A stretch of 64,000 nt of DNA from Streptomyces sp. NBC_00193 (lineage in GTDB: Bacteria; Actinomycetota; Actinomycetes; Streptomycetales; Streptomycetaceae): contig NZ_JAPEMM010000001.1 in assembly GCF_026342735.1 (NCBI RefSeq), positions 558,001 to 622,000 on the forward strand, in the 5' to 3' direction. Shown piece after piece: positions 25,617 to 33,771 of the stretch. Position numbers and translations under genes: made by a program. Below the pieces are notes generated by a model. That model saw nothing but the letters and a program-made list of their open reading frames with translations, searched no databases and was not told the DNA's origin. Position 1 is the stretch's first letter. The number at the start of each line of letters is the position of its first letter.

Positions 25617-26201
25617 ATGAAGCAGGTCAAGGTCTCCCAGCGCACCCGTGCGATCGCCGGCGGCGCCCTCGTCGCGGCCCTCGCCCTCGGCGGCTTCGGC
25701 GCCTACGCCGCCAGCGCCGCCCCGGCTCCCGCCCTGGCCCAGGCCCCGGCCCCGGCCGCCCAGGCCGATGCGAAGACGGATGCCAAGAACAAGAACCTGA
25801 CCCAGTCGACCCACCTGTCCATCGACTCCGCCACGAAGGCCGCCCAGACGGCGCTCGACGCCGCGAAGAAGGAGAACCAGCGCGTCACCGTCGCGGTGGT
25901 GGACCGCAACGGCAACACCATCGTCACGCTCCGCGGCGACGGCGCCGGCCCGCAGTCCTACGACGCCGCCCAGCGCAAGGCCTACACCGCCGTGTCCTGG
26001 AACGCCCCGACCTCCGTACTGGCCGGCCGCCTCGCCCAGACGCCGACCCTGAAGGACATCCCCGGCACCCTCTTCCTCGGCGGCGGCGCCCCGGTCACCG
26101 CGAAGAACGCCCCCATCGCGGGCATCGGTGTCGCGGGCGCACCCTCCGGCGACCTGGACGAGAAGTTCGCCCAGGCCGGTGTCGCGGCGCTGAACAAGTA
26201 G
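25617..26201 (+). CDS. Secreted HbpS/GlcG-family (DUF336) haem-binding protein
   Basis: 194 residues with a signal peptide (Lys/Arg-rich start, AIAGGALVAALALGGFGAYA, Ala-rich cleavage region), then a low-complexity Ala/Pro/Lys linker and a GlcG/HbpS domain from ~62 (LSIDSATKAAQTALDAAKK, VTVAVVDRNGNTIVTLRGDG, APIAGIGVAGAPSGDLDEKF). GGAG upstream supports the ATG at 25617. HbpS in S. reticuli is exported, binds haem and iron, and modulates the SenS kinase under oxidative stress; this protein is divergent to a SenS-like kinase gene. Its last codons lie in a tandem repeat that continues past the stop. The 232 bases between it and the kinase gene hold both promoters, which I could not place precisely. 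Confidence 0.88.
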   Translation: MKQVKVSQRTRAIAGGALVAALALGGFGAYAASAAPAPALAQAPAPAAQADAKTDAKNKNLTQSTHLSIDSATKAAQTALDAAKKENQRVTVAVVDRNGNTIVTLRGDGAGPQSYDAAQRKAYTAVSWNAPTSVLAGRLAQTPTLKDIPGTLFLGGGAPVTAKNAPIAGIGVAGAPSGDLDEKFAQAGVAALNK

Positions 26202-26262
26202 GCGCGGCGCTGACCACGTAGGCGCGGCGGCTGAACACGTAGGCGCCGCGCAGAACAGGTAG
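26182..26262 (+). repeat. Four ~20-bp tandem repeats over the hbpS-like stop codon
   Basis: Units of about 20 bp (core GCGCGGCGCTGAACACGTAG) lie head to tail at 26182-26201, 26202-26221, 26222-26242 and 26243-26262. The first encodes the last residues and TAG stop of the HbpS-like gene; the later three are noncoding copies, each also ending in GTAG. This is a local duplication of the gene's 3' end. Confidence 0.8.
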
Positions 26263-26314
26263 CCGTGCGAGCCTGACGGCGCGACTCACCCCGACCCACC
26301 CGAGGAGGATCCCC

Positions 26315-26911
26315 ATGCCCGTTGCCGACCGAGGCCTGCTGGCCGCCGCAGGCGAGGGCGACGCCGGCGCCGTGAGCGCGGCACTCGCCGCCGGCGCCGA
26401 CATCGAGGCCCGCGACGAACACCGCCGCACCCCGCTCCTGCTCGCCGCCCTCGGCGACCACGTGGAGGCGGCCGAGGTCCTCGTCGCCGCAGGCGCCGAC
26501 CCGAACGCCCAGGACGACCGCGACGACAGCGCCTGGCTGGTCACCGGTGTCACCGGCAGCGTCCGCATGATGCGCACCCTGCTCCCGGCCCGCCCCGACC
26601 TCACCCGGCGCAACCGCTTCGGCGGCATCGCCCTGATCCCCGCCGCCGAACGCGGCCACGTCGACTACGTGCGGGCCGTGCTCCGGGAGACCGACATCGA
26701 CGTCGACCACGTCAACCGGCTCGGCTGGACCGCACTGCTCGAAGCCGTCATCCTCGGCGACGGCGGCCGCGCGCATCAGGAGATCGTGGAACTGCTCATC
26801 ACCGCCGGCGCCACGCCGCACCTTCCGGACGGCGAGGGCGTGACCGCGCTCGAACACGCGGAACGCCGCGGATTCACCCGGATCGCCGGCCTGCTCAAGG
26901 CCGTGCGGTAG
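26315..26911 (+). CDS. Ankyrin-repeat protein
   Basis: 198 residues with GGAGG before the ATG. There are five or six ankyrin units (for example LLAAAGEGDAGAVSAALAAG, then DEHRRTPLLLAALGDHVEAA and RLGWTALLEAVILGDGG) covering nearly the whole protein, with no enzymatic domain and no signal peptide. Ankyrin proteins bind other proteins; in several bacteria a small one is encoded beside a catalase or peroxidase and supports it, which would fit the HbpS/redox neighbour, but that is only context. It lies 113 bases after the HbpS-like gene, beyond the repeat array, and could share its transcript. Confidence 0.85.
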   Translation: MPVADRGLLAAAGEGDAGAVSAALAAGADIEARDEHRRTPLLLAALGDHVEAAEVLVAAGADPNAQDDRDDSAWLVTGVTGSVRMMRTLLPARPDLTRRNRFGGIALIPAAERGHVDYVRAVLRETDIDVDHVNRLGWTALLEAVILGDGGRAHQEIVELLITAGATPHLPDGEGVTALEHAERRGFTRIAGLLKAVR

Positions 26912-26938
26912 GAGCGGCGACGGGACCGGAGCGCGCTC

Positions 26939-26954
26939 TGTCCTGTGTAGGACA
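26939..26954. promoter_or_regulatory. Dyad TGTCCTgtgtAGGACA upstream of the subtilisin gene
   Basis: A perfect 6-bp inverted repeat with a 4-bp spacer lies in the 195-bp gap before the protease gene, and half of it (AGGACA) recurs about 15 bases further on. It may be an operator or a small hairpin; no regulator can be assigned. Confidence 0.35.
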
Positions 26955-27106
26955 TGTCGATTCCAGGACACCCAGGAACCCTGGAAGGCCCCCTTCACCT
27001 GCGGCAACCTGATCGAGCAACCGACGCTGCACCAGCGGGTTGCCCGCTCTCCCTCCCCTTGCCGCCGCGGCACCGACCGCTCGGTGCCTACTTCCTGGAG
27101 CCTGTC

Positions 27107-29491
27107 TTGAAGAGATCTGCTGTGGCCGTCGCGATGGCCGCGGGCCTCCTGCTCGGCGCCCTGCCGGTGGGCCTGGTGCCCCTGGTCGGGGCGTCCCCGG
27201 CAGCGGCCGAAGAGGTCCCGGTGGACCCGGCGTTGGAGGCAGGGACGGACGGCACCGGCACGGTCCGGGTGAACGTGGTGACCCAGACCCGGTCCGACGT
27301 GGCCGCGGCCGCCGCGGCGGGCGAGACGGAGGTGGCGTACGACCGGCTGCCGATGGTCACCCTCACGGTGGACCGGGCGGGGCTCACCGCACTGCGCTCC
27401 AACCCGGACGTGGTGAGCGTGACGGAGGACGTCCCGGTCCCCCCGATGCTGGACAGCTCGACGGTCCGGATCGGCGCGGACAAGGCGTTCGCCGGCGGTG
27501 CCACCGGGGCGGGCACCGCGGTCGCGGTGATCGACACCGGTGTCGCGAAGAACCACCCCTTCCTGAGCGGCCGGGTGACGGCCGAGGCCTGCTTCTCGGT
27601 GAACGACGAGAGTTACGGCGCGACCAGCCTCTGCCCGAACGGCGGGACCGCCCAGGAGGGCACCGGCAGCGCCGACGCCGACGCCGGCAGCTGCGCGGAA
27701 CTGGGCGCGGGCTGCTCGCACGGCACCCACGTGGCGGGCATAGCCGCCGGCAACGGGACGGGCCTGAGCGGCGCCCCGAAGCGCGGGGTGGCCCCGGGCG
27801 CGAACATCGTGGCGATGCAGGTGTTCTCCCGCGTCAACTCCGACGCCTACTGCGGCGCCGGCAAGAGCCCCTGCGTGCTGAGCTTCACCAGCTCGCAGAT
27901 CAAGGCGCTGGAGAAGGTGTACGCGCTCAAGCAGTCCGGCATGGACATCGTCGCGGCCAACATGTCGCTGGGCGCGGGCCGTTGGACCGCGGCCTGCAAC
28001 ACCGACCCCCGCAAGTCCGCGATCGACAGCCTGTACGCGGTGGGCGTGGCCACGGTGGTCGCGGCCGGCAACAACGGGTACGGCGACGCGGTCAACGCCC
28101 CCGGCTGCGTCCCGTCGGCGGTGACGGTCGGCGCGACGACCAACGACGACCAGGTGGCCACCTTCAGCAACCGCGGCCCGCTGCTGGACGTGATGGCACC
28201 CGGCGCGGCCGTGGTGTCCTCGGTCCCGGGCGGCGGCTACGCGGCGAAGAGCGGCACCTCGATGGCGGCCCCCCACGTGGCGGGGTCCCTGGCGGTGCTG
28301 CGCCAGAAGCACCCGGCCAAGAGCATCGGGGACCTGGTGGCGATGCTGGGCACCACCGGTACGCCGATCACGTACACCGGGGCCGTCACCCCCCGGACCG
28401 ATCTCGGCAAGGCCGTCGGCGGCACGCCCGCCCCGGAGCCGGCGCCGGCCGCCCGGCCGCGTCCCTCCCAGGTCTTCGACGACACCGACCGGCCGATCCC
28501 GGACCCGGGCACCGTGGAGGCCCCGCTGACCGTCACCGGAGTGCCCGGCAACGCGCCCAAGGCGCTCCGGGTCGAGCTGGAGGGCACCCACTCCTGGCGC
28601 GGTGACCTCAAGATCGACCTGGTGGCCCCCGACGGGAAGCTGTACCGCCTGAAGTCCGCCTCCGGCACCGAGGGGGCCGGTGCGCTCGGCGGCTTCACCG
28701 TCGACGCCTCCGCCTCCCCCGCCTCCGGCACGTGGAAGCTGCAGGTGCAGGACACCTCGGCCGGCTCCACGGGCACCCTCCTCGGCTGGTCGCTGGACTT
28801 CCCCACGCCCTTCGCCATGACCGGCAACCTCAGCGTCCCGGACGGCGGTTCGGTCACCTCCGCCCTCACGGTGGCCGGCATCGGCGGCCAGGCCCCGGCC
28901 GCCCTCCAGGTCGCCGTCGACATCACCCACGAGTGGCGCGGCGACGTCCGGATCGACCTGCTCTCCCCGGACGGCCGGACCTACCCGCTGCGTTCGGACT
29001 CCACCGCCGCCACCGAGAACGGCGGGGTGCTCCGCGAGACCTACCGGGTGGACGCCTCCGCCTCGCCCGCGGACGGTGCGTGGACGCTGAAGGTCTCCGA
29101 CCCGTCCACCGGCGCCGTCGGCACCCTCGACGCCTGGTCGATGAAGTTCCCCTCGTACGAGGTGCAGACCCCGCACTCGGTCCCGGACCCGGGCACCGTC
29201 GAGGTCCCGGTCACCGTCACCGGCATCACGGGCAACGCGCCGAAGAACCTCCAGGTGTACGTGCACGCCACCCACGACTGGCGCGGTGACCTCGACGTCA
29301 ACCTGGTCGCCCCGGACGGCAAGGTGTACATGGTCAAGGACTCCGTGGAGGACGAGGGCGAGGGCGTGATCCAGCAGATCTACGCGGTGGACGCCTCCGC
29401 CTCCCCGGCGAGCGGGGTCTGGAAGCTCCGGGTCGAGGACATCTCGGCCGGCTCCGCCGGCACGCTCGACCACTGGACCCTGAAGTTCTGA
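27107..29491 (+). CDS. Secreted subtilisin-like (S8) protease with three P-domains
   Basis: 794 residues from a TTG at 27107, with GGAG six bases upstream; the next residues (MKRSAVAVAMAAGLLLGALP, then Ala-rich to AAAEE) form a signal peptide, which no longer version gives. An I9-type propeptide occupies ~45-115. The catalytic triad is Asp in VAVIDTGVA, His in SHGTHVAGIAAG and Ser in SGTSMAAPHVAGS. Insertions containing several Cys (AEACFSVN, GSCAELGAGCSHG, CNTDPR) suggest disulfides. After the catalytic domain come three tandem ~105-residue P/homoB domains, each with a W-R-G-D-L/V core (HSWRGDLKIDL, HEWRGDVRIDL, HDWRGDLDVNL) and ending in a GTLxxW motif. These stabilise or target the protease. 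The substrate is unknown. A hairpin terminator follows at 29542. Confidence 0.93.
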   Translation: MKRSAVAVAMAAGLLLGALPVGLVPLVGASPAAAEEVPVDPALEAGTDGTGTVRVNVVTQTRSDVAAAAAAGETEVAYDRLPMVTLTVDRAGLTALRSNPDVVSVTEDVPVPPMLDSSTVRIGADKAFAGGATGAGTAVAVIDTGVAKNHPFLSGRVTAEACFSVNDESYGATSLCPNGGTAQEGTGSADADAGSCAELGAGCSHGTHVAGIAAGNGTGLSGAPKRGVAPGANIVAMQVFSRVNSDAYCGAGKSPCVLSFTSSQIKALEKVYALKQSGMDIVAANMSLGAGRWTAACNTDPRKSAIDSLYAVGVATVVAAGNNGYGDAVNAPGCVPSAVTVGATTNDDQVATFSNRGPLLDVMAPGAAVVSSVPGGGYAAKSGTSMAAPHVAGSLAVLRQKHPAKSIGDLVAMLGTTGTPITYTGAVTPRTDLGKAVGGTPAPEPAPAARPRPSQVFDDTDRPIPDPGTVEAPLTVTGVPGNAPKALRVELEGTHSWRGDLKIDLVAPDGKLYRLKSASGTEGAGALGGFTVDASASPASGTWKLQVQDTSAGSTGTLLGWSLDFPTPFAMTGNLSVPDGGSVTSALTVAGIGGQAPAALQVAVDITHEWRGDVRIDLLSPDGRTYPLRSDSTAATENGGVLRETYRVDASASPADGAWTLKVSDPSTGAVGTLDAWSMKFPSYEVQTPHSVPDPGTVEVPVTVTGITGNAPKNLQVYVHATHDWRGDLDVNLVAPDGKVYMVKDSVEDEGEGVIQQIYAVDASASPASGVWKLRVEDISAGSAGTLDHWTLKF

Positions 29492-29541
29492 CCGGTCCCG
29501 ACCGGACCACACCGAACGACCCCCGAACCACTCCCGAACGC

Positions 29542-29572
29542 GCGGCCCCCGGCATCCCCCGCCGGGGGCCGC
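29542..29572 (+). terminator. Hairpin terminator after the subtilisin gene
   Basis: GCGGCCCCCGG (29542-29552) pairs perfectly with CCGGGGGCCGC (29562-29572) over a 9-base loop. There is no T-tract, as is common in Streptomyces. Confidence 0.7.
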
Positions 29573-29621
29573 TGCTGCATCCCGCACGCAATCCTTCGCA
29601 CCAGTCCCTACCATCTGGGGC

Positions 29622-30983
29622 ATGGGGGATGACATGTTCGCGCCGGGCGGGTACGTGGCCGACGGGCGCTACCGCATCGACGGAGTACTCGGGAGCGGGG
29701 GCATGGCCGCGGTCCACCGGGCCTGGGACACCTCGTTGTCCCGGCCCGTCGCGATCAAGACCCTGCTGGTGCGCCCGGAGGCGGACAGCGAGGCCGCGAC
29801 CCGCTTCCAGCGCGAGGCCCGGGCCATGGCAGGGCTTTCGCACCCGCACGTGGTCACCGTCTTCGACACCGGCGCGGAGCCGCAGGCGGACGGGCCGCCC
29901 GTACCGTACTTCGTCATGGAACTGGTGACGGGGCCGTCCCTCGCCGCCTGGCTCCGCGAGCGGGGTGCGTTACCCGTCGCCGAGGCCGTCCGGATCGCCG
30001 ACCAGGTGCTGGCGGCGCTGCAGGCCAGCCACGCCCGCGGGATGGTCCACCGGGACATCAAGCCCGCGAACGTCCTGCTCTCCGAGGACGGCACCGCGAA
30101 GGTCGCCGATTTCGGGATCGTCCGGGCGGGCGCGGGCGCGGCCGACGGCACCGCCCTGACCGGCACCGGCTTCACCATCGGCACACCGGAGTACATGTCT
30201 CCCGAGCAGATCCAAGGGCTGGCGGAGATCGACGGCCGGTCGGACCTGTACGCCGTCGGGCTGCTGCTGTTCGAGATGCTGACCGGCCTCCGGCCGTTCG
30301 CCGGGGCGAACCGGCTGACGATCGGCTACCACCACGTGCACGAGCCCCCGCCGACGCTCGCGGCCGCAGGCCTGCCGGGCCAGCCCCGCCTGGAGGGCGT
30401 ACTCACCGCCGCCCTGGCCAAGCTGCCCGAACACCGCCCCCGTGACGCCGCCACGATGCGCACCGCCCTCACGGCGGCGACCGTACCCCACCCGGCCACG
30501 GAACTCGTCCGCCCGGCCACGGAACCCGCCCACCCGGCCCCACTTGCCGAGACCCTGACCGCGGTGGCCGCCGCCCCGCAGCTCCTCGGCGCCCTCGCGC
30601 CCCCGCCCCGGCCCGCGTTCGCGCCCACCGCGACGGCGACCGCCTGGCAGCCGCCGGGCCGCCCCCGCCGATGGCGCCTGCGCTTGCGCCTGCGGACACC
30701 CCGCTCTCTCTGGGCCAGGGCCCTGTTCCTCCTGGTCGCACTGCTGCTGGCCCTGCTGCACCTCGGGGAAGCGAGCTCGCTGAACTCGTCGCCCAGCCCG
30801 ACCGTGTTCCTCCTCGTCGGCATACCAGGGCTGCTCTGCACGTTCTACGGCCGGTCCCGCTCCCGGAAAGGGACCTCCACCGGCTGCTTGTACATGCTGT
30901 ACGACACCCTCACCGGAGTCGTCCTGGTCGGGCACGGCATCGCGGTGCTGTTCGCCCTGGCCATGCTCGGCGGGGTGGCATGA
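29622..30983 (+). CDS. Ser/Thr protein kinase with C-terminal membrane segments
   Basis: 453 residues. The kinase domain (~15-280) is complete: Gly-rich loop VLGSGGMAAVHRA, ATP Lys in VAIKTLL (K46), catalytic loop MVHRDIKPANVLL, DFG in VADFGIVRA and GTPEYMSPEQ. A Pro/Ala-rich juxtamembrane stretch (~285-350) leads to two or three hydrophobic segments at the C-terminus (LFLLVALLLALLHL, VFLLVGIPGLLCTFYG, VLVGHGIAVLFALAML). There are no PASTA or other sensor domains. Codon 117 (29970-29972) is TTA, rare in this genus and read only by the bldA tRNA, so translation is probably delayed until development or stationary phase. No obvious substrate or phosphatase is adjacent. Confidence 0.92.
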   Translation: MGDDMFAPGGYVADGRYRIDGVLGSGGMAAVHRAWDTSLSRPVAIKTLLVRPEADSEAATRFQREARAMAGLSHPHVVTVFDTGAEPQADGPPVPYFVMELVTGPSLAAWLRERGALPVAEAVRIADQVLAALQASHARGMVHRDIKPANVLLSEDGTAKVADFGIVRAGAGAADGTALTGTGFTIGTPEYMSPEQIQGLAEIDGRSDLYAVGLLLFEMLTGLRPFAGANRLTIGYHHVHEPPPTLAAAGLPGQPRLEGVLTAALAKLPEHRPRDAATMRTALTAATVPHPATELVRPATEPAHPAPLAETLTAVAAAPQLLGALAPPPRPAFAPTATATAWQPPGRPRRWRLRLRLRTPRSLWARALFLLVALLLALLHLGEASSLNSSPSPTVFLLVGIPGLLCTFYGRSRSRKGTSTGCLYMLYDTLTGVVLVGHGIAVLFALAMLGGVA

Positions 30984-31067
30984 GGCACGGCGCCCACGCC
31001 CCGGGATCGACCGTGCGGCGGGATCTCAGGCGTGGTTGACCGGGAGGACGCCCGGCGAGAGCCGGAC

Positions 31068-31976
31068 TCACGGAGAAGGCGGGGAGGCCTCTTTGCCGAG
31101 GGGGTCCGAGACCGGGTCACCGGAGAGACGGACCGTGCCGAGGATGCGCATGACCACGTCGTCACGGACGGCTCCCTGGACGCCCGACCGGCCGTAGAAG
31201 TCCCAGGCGACGAAGTCGCCCTTGGAATTCTTGAAGCCGAAGGCGATCGCCCAGCCGTCCCCCGCGCACTTGTGGTCCTTCTTGGCGCCCTCGGTGCGGG
31301 CCTTCACGTAACTCCCCTTGACCCCGGCCTTGGTCGTGTAGGCCACCGGCTTGTCCCACTTGACGACCTCCTTGTCCGGGGATGCGAACGCGGAGTACGC
31401 CCAGGCCGTCGCCGTCTTCTCGGCGACCTCGTCGGTGGTCTTTGCGCCGTCGGCGCCCTTGGTACCCGTGGACGCGAGCGCGATGTCGTTGACGTAGCCG
31501 TCGCCGTTGGCGTCCAGACTGCACCACTTCTTCTTGAAGAAGGCGGGCGCGGTGTGCCCGATCGCCGGCTTGTCGGGGTCCTTGTCGTCCGAAAAGCCGC
31601 TGAAGATCTGCGGCTCCAGGACCTCCCAGTCCGGCGGTACGTCGAAGGCGGTGCCGTGCGCCGGATTCACCACGGCCTTCCAGCCCTTGACCGTCGGCTT
31701 CACGGTGCCCGGGGACACGGAACCGGACGGGGAACCGGGGGCGGGTGCAGGGGAAGCGGGCCCCCCGGCGCCGTCCACCCTGTCGCCGTCCCGGACGAGG
31801 ACCGCGGCGGTCACCGCGACGGCCACCCCCGCAGCCACCGTCACCGACATCGCCACGACGGCCCTGCGCCGGGGCGCGGAACGCGGCGCCGGTCCGGGAA
31901 CCGGCTGCCGGTAAGGGTTTTGCCCCGGCCCCTGCCTGCTCTGGTCCCCACCGGGCGTCTGCTGTCCTGGCCACAT
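31068..31976 (-). CDS. Membrane-anchored extracytoplasmic protein with a Ca-loop-like motif
   Basis: 302 residues from the ATG at 31976. A Gln/Pro/Gly-rich cytoplasmic N-terminus is followed by one membrane segment (~39-60, AVVAMSVTVAAGVAVAVTAA), a Pro/Ser linker and a globular domain outside the cell. Within that, SLDANGDGYVNDI matches the DxNxDGxxxD calcium loop of dockerin/EF-hand type, and two Cys could form a disulfide. I do not recognise the family. There is no Shine-Dalgarno; TATTGT ends eight bases before the ATG, so the mRNA may be leaderless. The next gene upstream has the same plan (Pro/Gln N-terminus, one membrane segment), but the 94-base gap and separate start signals do not prove an operon. 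Confidence 0.7.
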   Translation of the reverse strand: MWPGQQTPGGDQSRQGPGQNPYRQPVPGPAPRSAPRRRAVVAMSVTVAAGVAVAVTAAVLVRDGDRVDGAGGPASPAPAPGSPSGSVSPGTVKPTVKGWKAVVNPAHGTAFDVPPDWEVLEPQIFSGFSDDKDPDKPAIGHTAPAFFKKKWCSLDANGDGYVNDIALASTGTKGADGAKTTDEVAEKTATAWAYSAFASPDKEVVKWDKPVAYTTKAGVKGSYVKARTEGAKKDHKCAGDGWAIAFGFKNSKGDFVAWDFYGRSGVQGAVRDDVVMRILGTVRLSGDPVSDPLGKEASPPSP

Positions 31977-32070
31977 GGCGCGCAACAATAGGGCCGTGGC
32001 CGCCGCTCGTCACGCTTCGGGGACGGGGAGAGGGCTGATCCGGCCACCCTTCCCGCCGGGGTCCCGCGAC

Positions 32071-33675
32071 CTACTTCCCGAAGGACAGCAGGGAGTGGTC
32101 CACCTTCCTCGGCTCCGGGCTGTGTACGGACCCGTTGAGCAGGAAGACGCGTCCCCCGGCCCAGGACAGCCGGACGCTGGAGGTGTAGAAGGCGGATTCG
32201 GGCCCCCGGGCGATCTTCGGGCTCTGAAGGAATATCCGGGGCCGGCCTCCGCCCGTCGGGATGGCGGCCATCGCCGCGGACAGGCCCTTGTCCGTGTCGA
32301 CGTAGACGACGACCTTCCCCTCCTCGATGGCCAGCGGGAACATGACGCGGCCGCCGGGGCCCTTCGTGCGCCACTTCACCTGACCGGTGTTGAGGTCGAC
32401 CGCGATCACCTCGTCGGGCTTGGCGACGTCCAGCGGGTACGTGGCGTCGGGTGTGCCGCCCGCGATGTAGAGGGTGTCCGCGTCGGCCACCGCCGCATTG
32501 CAGTCGTGCAGGTCGCCGCTGCCGCTGCCCCAGCCGTTGCACCGCTTGCCGACCCCGAAGGCGGCATTGGTCTGCGAGCGGACCTTGCCGTCGGCGGCGA
32601 AGGCCGTGATGTTCCAGACCTTCTCCTTCGTGTCGTAGGTGCTGACGACGAGCGGGTCCACGGACAGGATCTGGCCGAGGTTCGAGCCCTTCGGGTACGG
32701 GTGGCTCCACTTGGCGGCGCCGGTCGCCGGGTCGATCTCCTCGATCACCGACTGCCGGTCGGCCGTGTTCTGGCCGAAGCAGTCGCGTACGAGCATCAGC
32801 CTGGCGGCGGCGCCGCCGACGGTCGCGGGGGTGCAGCCGGTGCTCGGCGTACCGAAGAGCTTGTGCCCGTCGGTGACCGAGAAACCGCTCACGACCCCGG
32901 AACGCGCCACCGCGACGGTGTCCCCCGAGATGGCCAGCCGCAGCTCCAGAGCCTGGTCGAAGGCCTTCTCCTTCGGTATCTCCAGCTTCCAGCCCGCCTG
33001 GCCCGTGGCGAGGTCGACCTGCTGGAGGTGGGTGCACTGGGAGGTCGTGCTGTCCTTCTCGCGGACCCCCACGACGATCTTCCCGTTCGGGGCGGGACTC
33101 TCCGGGACCCCGCACAGCGGCGTGGCGAGGGGAAGCTTCCACTTCTCCTTGCCGTCGGTCGCGGTGTAGGCGGTGACCTCCTTGAACATCGCCTTGACCA
33201 CGGCGTCCCCCACGCGCCAGGGGCCGTGCTGCGAGGTACCGGAGCCGGGCACATCGGTCCGGTTCGACACCAGCCAGACCCGGCCCTCGCCCTGCTTGAT
33301 TCCGGCGTTGGGGTCGAAGACGAACGGAGGGCCGCCGGGGCCCTGGCCGTCTCCCTGGTCCACGGACGCGGACGCCGCGGGGGCTGCCGCGTCCCCGGCG
33401 TCGCCCGAGCCGCCGCGCAGGAGGATGTACGAGCCGCCGCCGAGGGCGAGCAGGGCCGCGGCCAGGGCCCCCACCAGCACGCCGGTCCTCCCCCGCAGGC
33501 CGCGGCGGGGCGGGCGTACGAAGTCCGCTGCCTGCACCGGCGGTTGCGCGTAGGGATTCCCCGGCGCGGGCCCCGATCCGGGCTGTGGCGTCCGGTAGAC
33601 CGAGCCGTAGCCCGGCTGGACCGCCCGTGGTTGCTGGTCAGGGCCCGGCAGTTCGTCGAAGTCGCGACGGGTCAT
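32071..33675 (-). CDS. Membrane-anchored PQQ-like beta-propeller protein
   Basis: 534 residues: a cytoplasmic Pro/Gln-rich N-terminus with basic residues before one membrane segment (~66-86, VLVGALAAALLALGGGSYIL), then an extracellular domain with repeated blades of the PQQ/BamB type (TDGKEKWKLPLA, LATGQAGWKLEI, PATGAAKWSHPYP, LNTGQVKWRTKG). It lacks the residues of a quinoprotein dehydrogenase, so it is probably a binding or scaffold protein. The same architecture is common in Streptomyces near membrane-anchored kinases, and a Ser/Thr kinase gene is about 1 kb further on; a functional link is only inferred. Confidence 0.85.
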   Translation of the reverse strand: MTRRDFDELPGPDQQPRAVQPGYGSVYRTPQPGSGPAPGNPYAQPPVQAADFVRPPRRGLRGRTGVLVGALAAALLALGGGSYILLRGGSGDAGDAAAPAASASVDQGDGQGPGGPPFVFDPNAGIKQGEGRVWLVSNRTDVPGSGTSQHGPWRVGDAVVKAMFKEVTAYTATDGKEKWKLPLATPLCGVPESPAPNGKIVVGVREKDSTTSQCTHLQQVDLATGQAGWKLEIPKEKAFDQALELRLAISGDTVAVARSGVVSGFSVTDGHKLFGTPSTGCTPATVGGAAARLMLVRDCFGQNTADRQSVIEEIDPATGAAKWSHPYPKGSNLGQILSVDPLVVSTYDTKEKVWNITAFAADGKVRSQTNAAFGVGKRCNGWGSGSGDLHDCNAAVADADTLYIAGGTPDATYPLDVAKPDEVIAVDLNTGQVKWRTKGPGGRVMFPLAIEEGKVVVYVDTDKGLSAAMAAIPTGGGRPRIFLQSPKIARGPESAFYTSSVRLSWAGGRVFLLNGSVHSPEPRKVDHSLLSFGK

Positions 33676-33771
33676 GGGGTCAGTGTGGCTGGCGGGACGG
33701 CCGAACCGGGGTACTTTTCTGGACTACTTCCCGGCTCCGGCCCGGCCTTCGCCGGCTGCGGCGCCGGCGCG

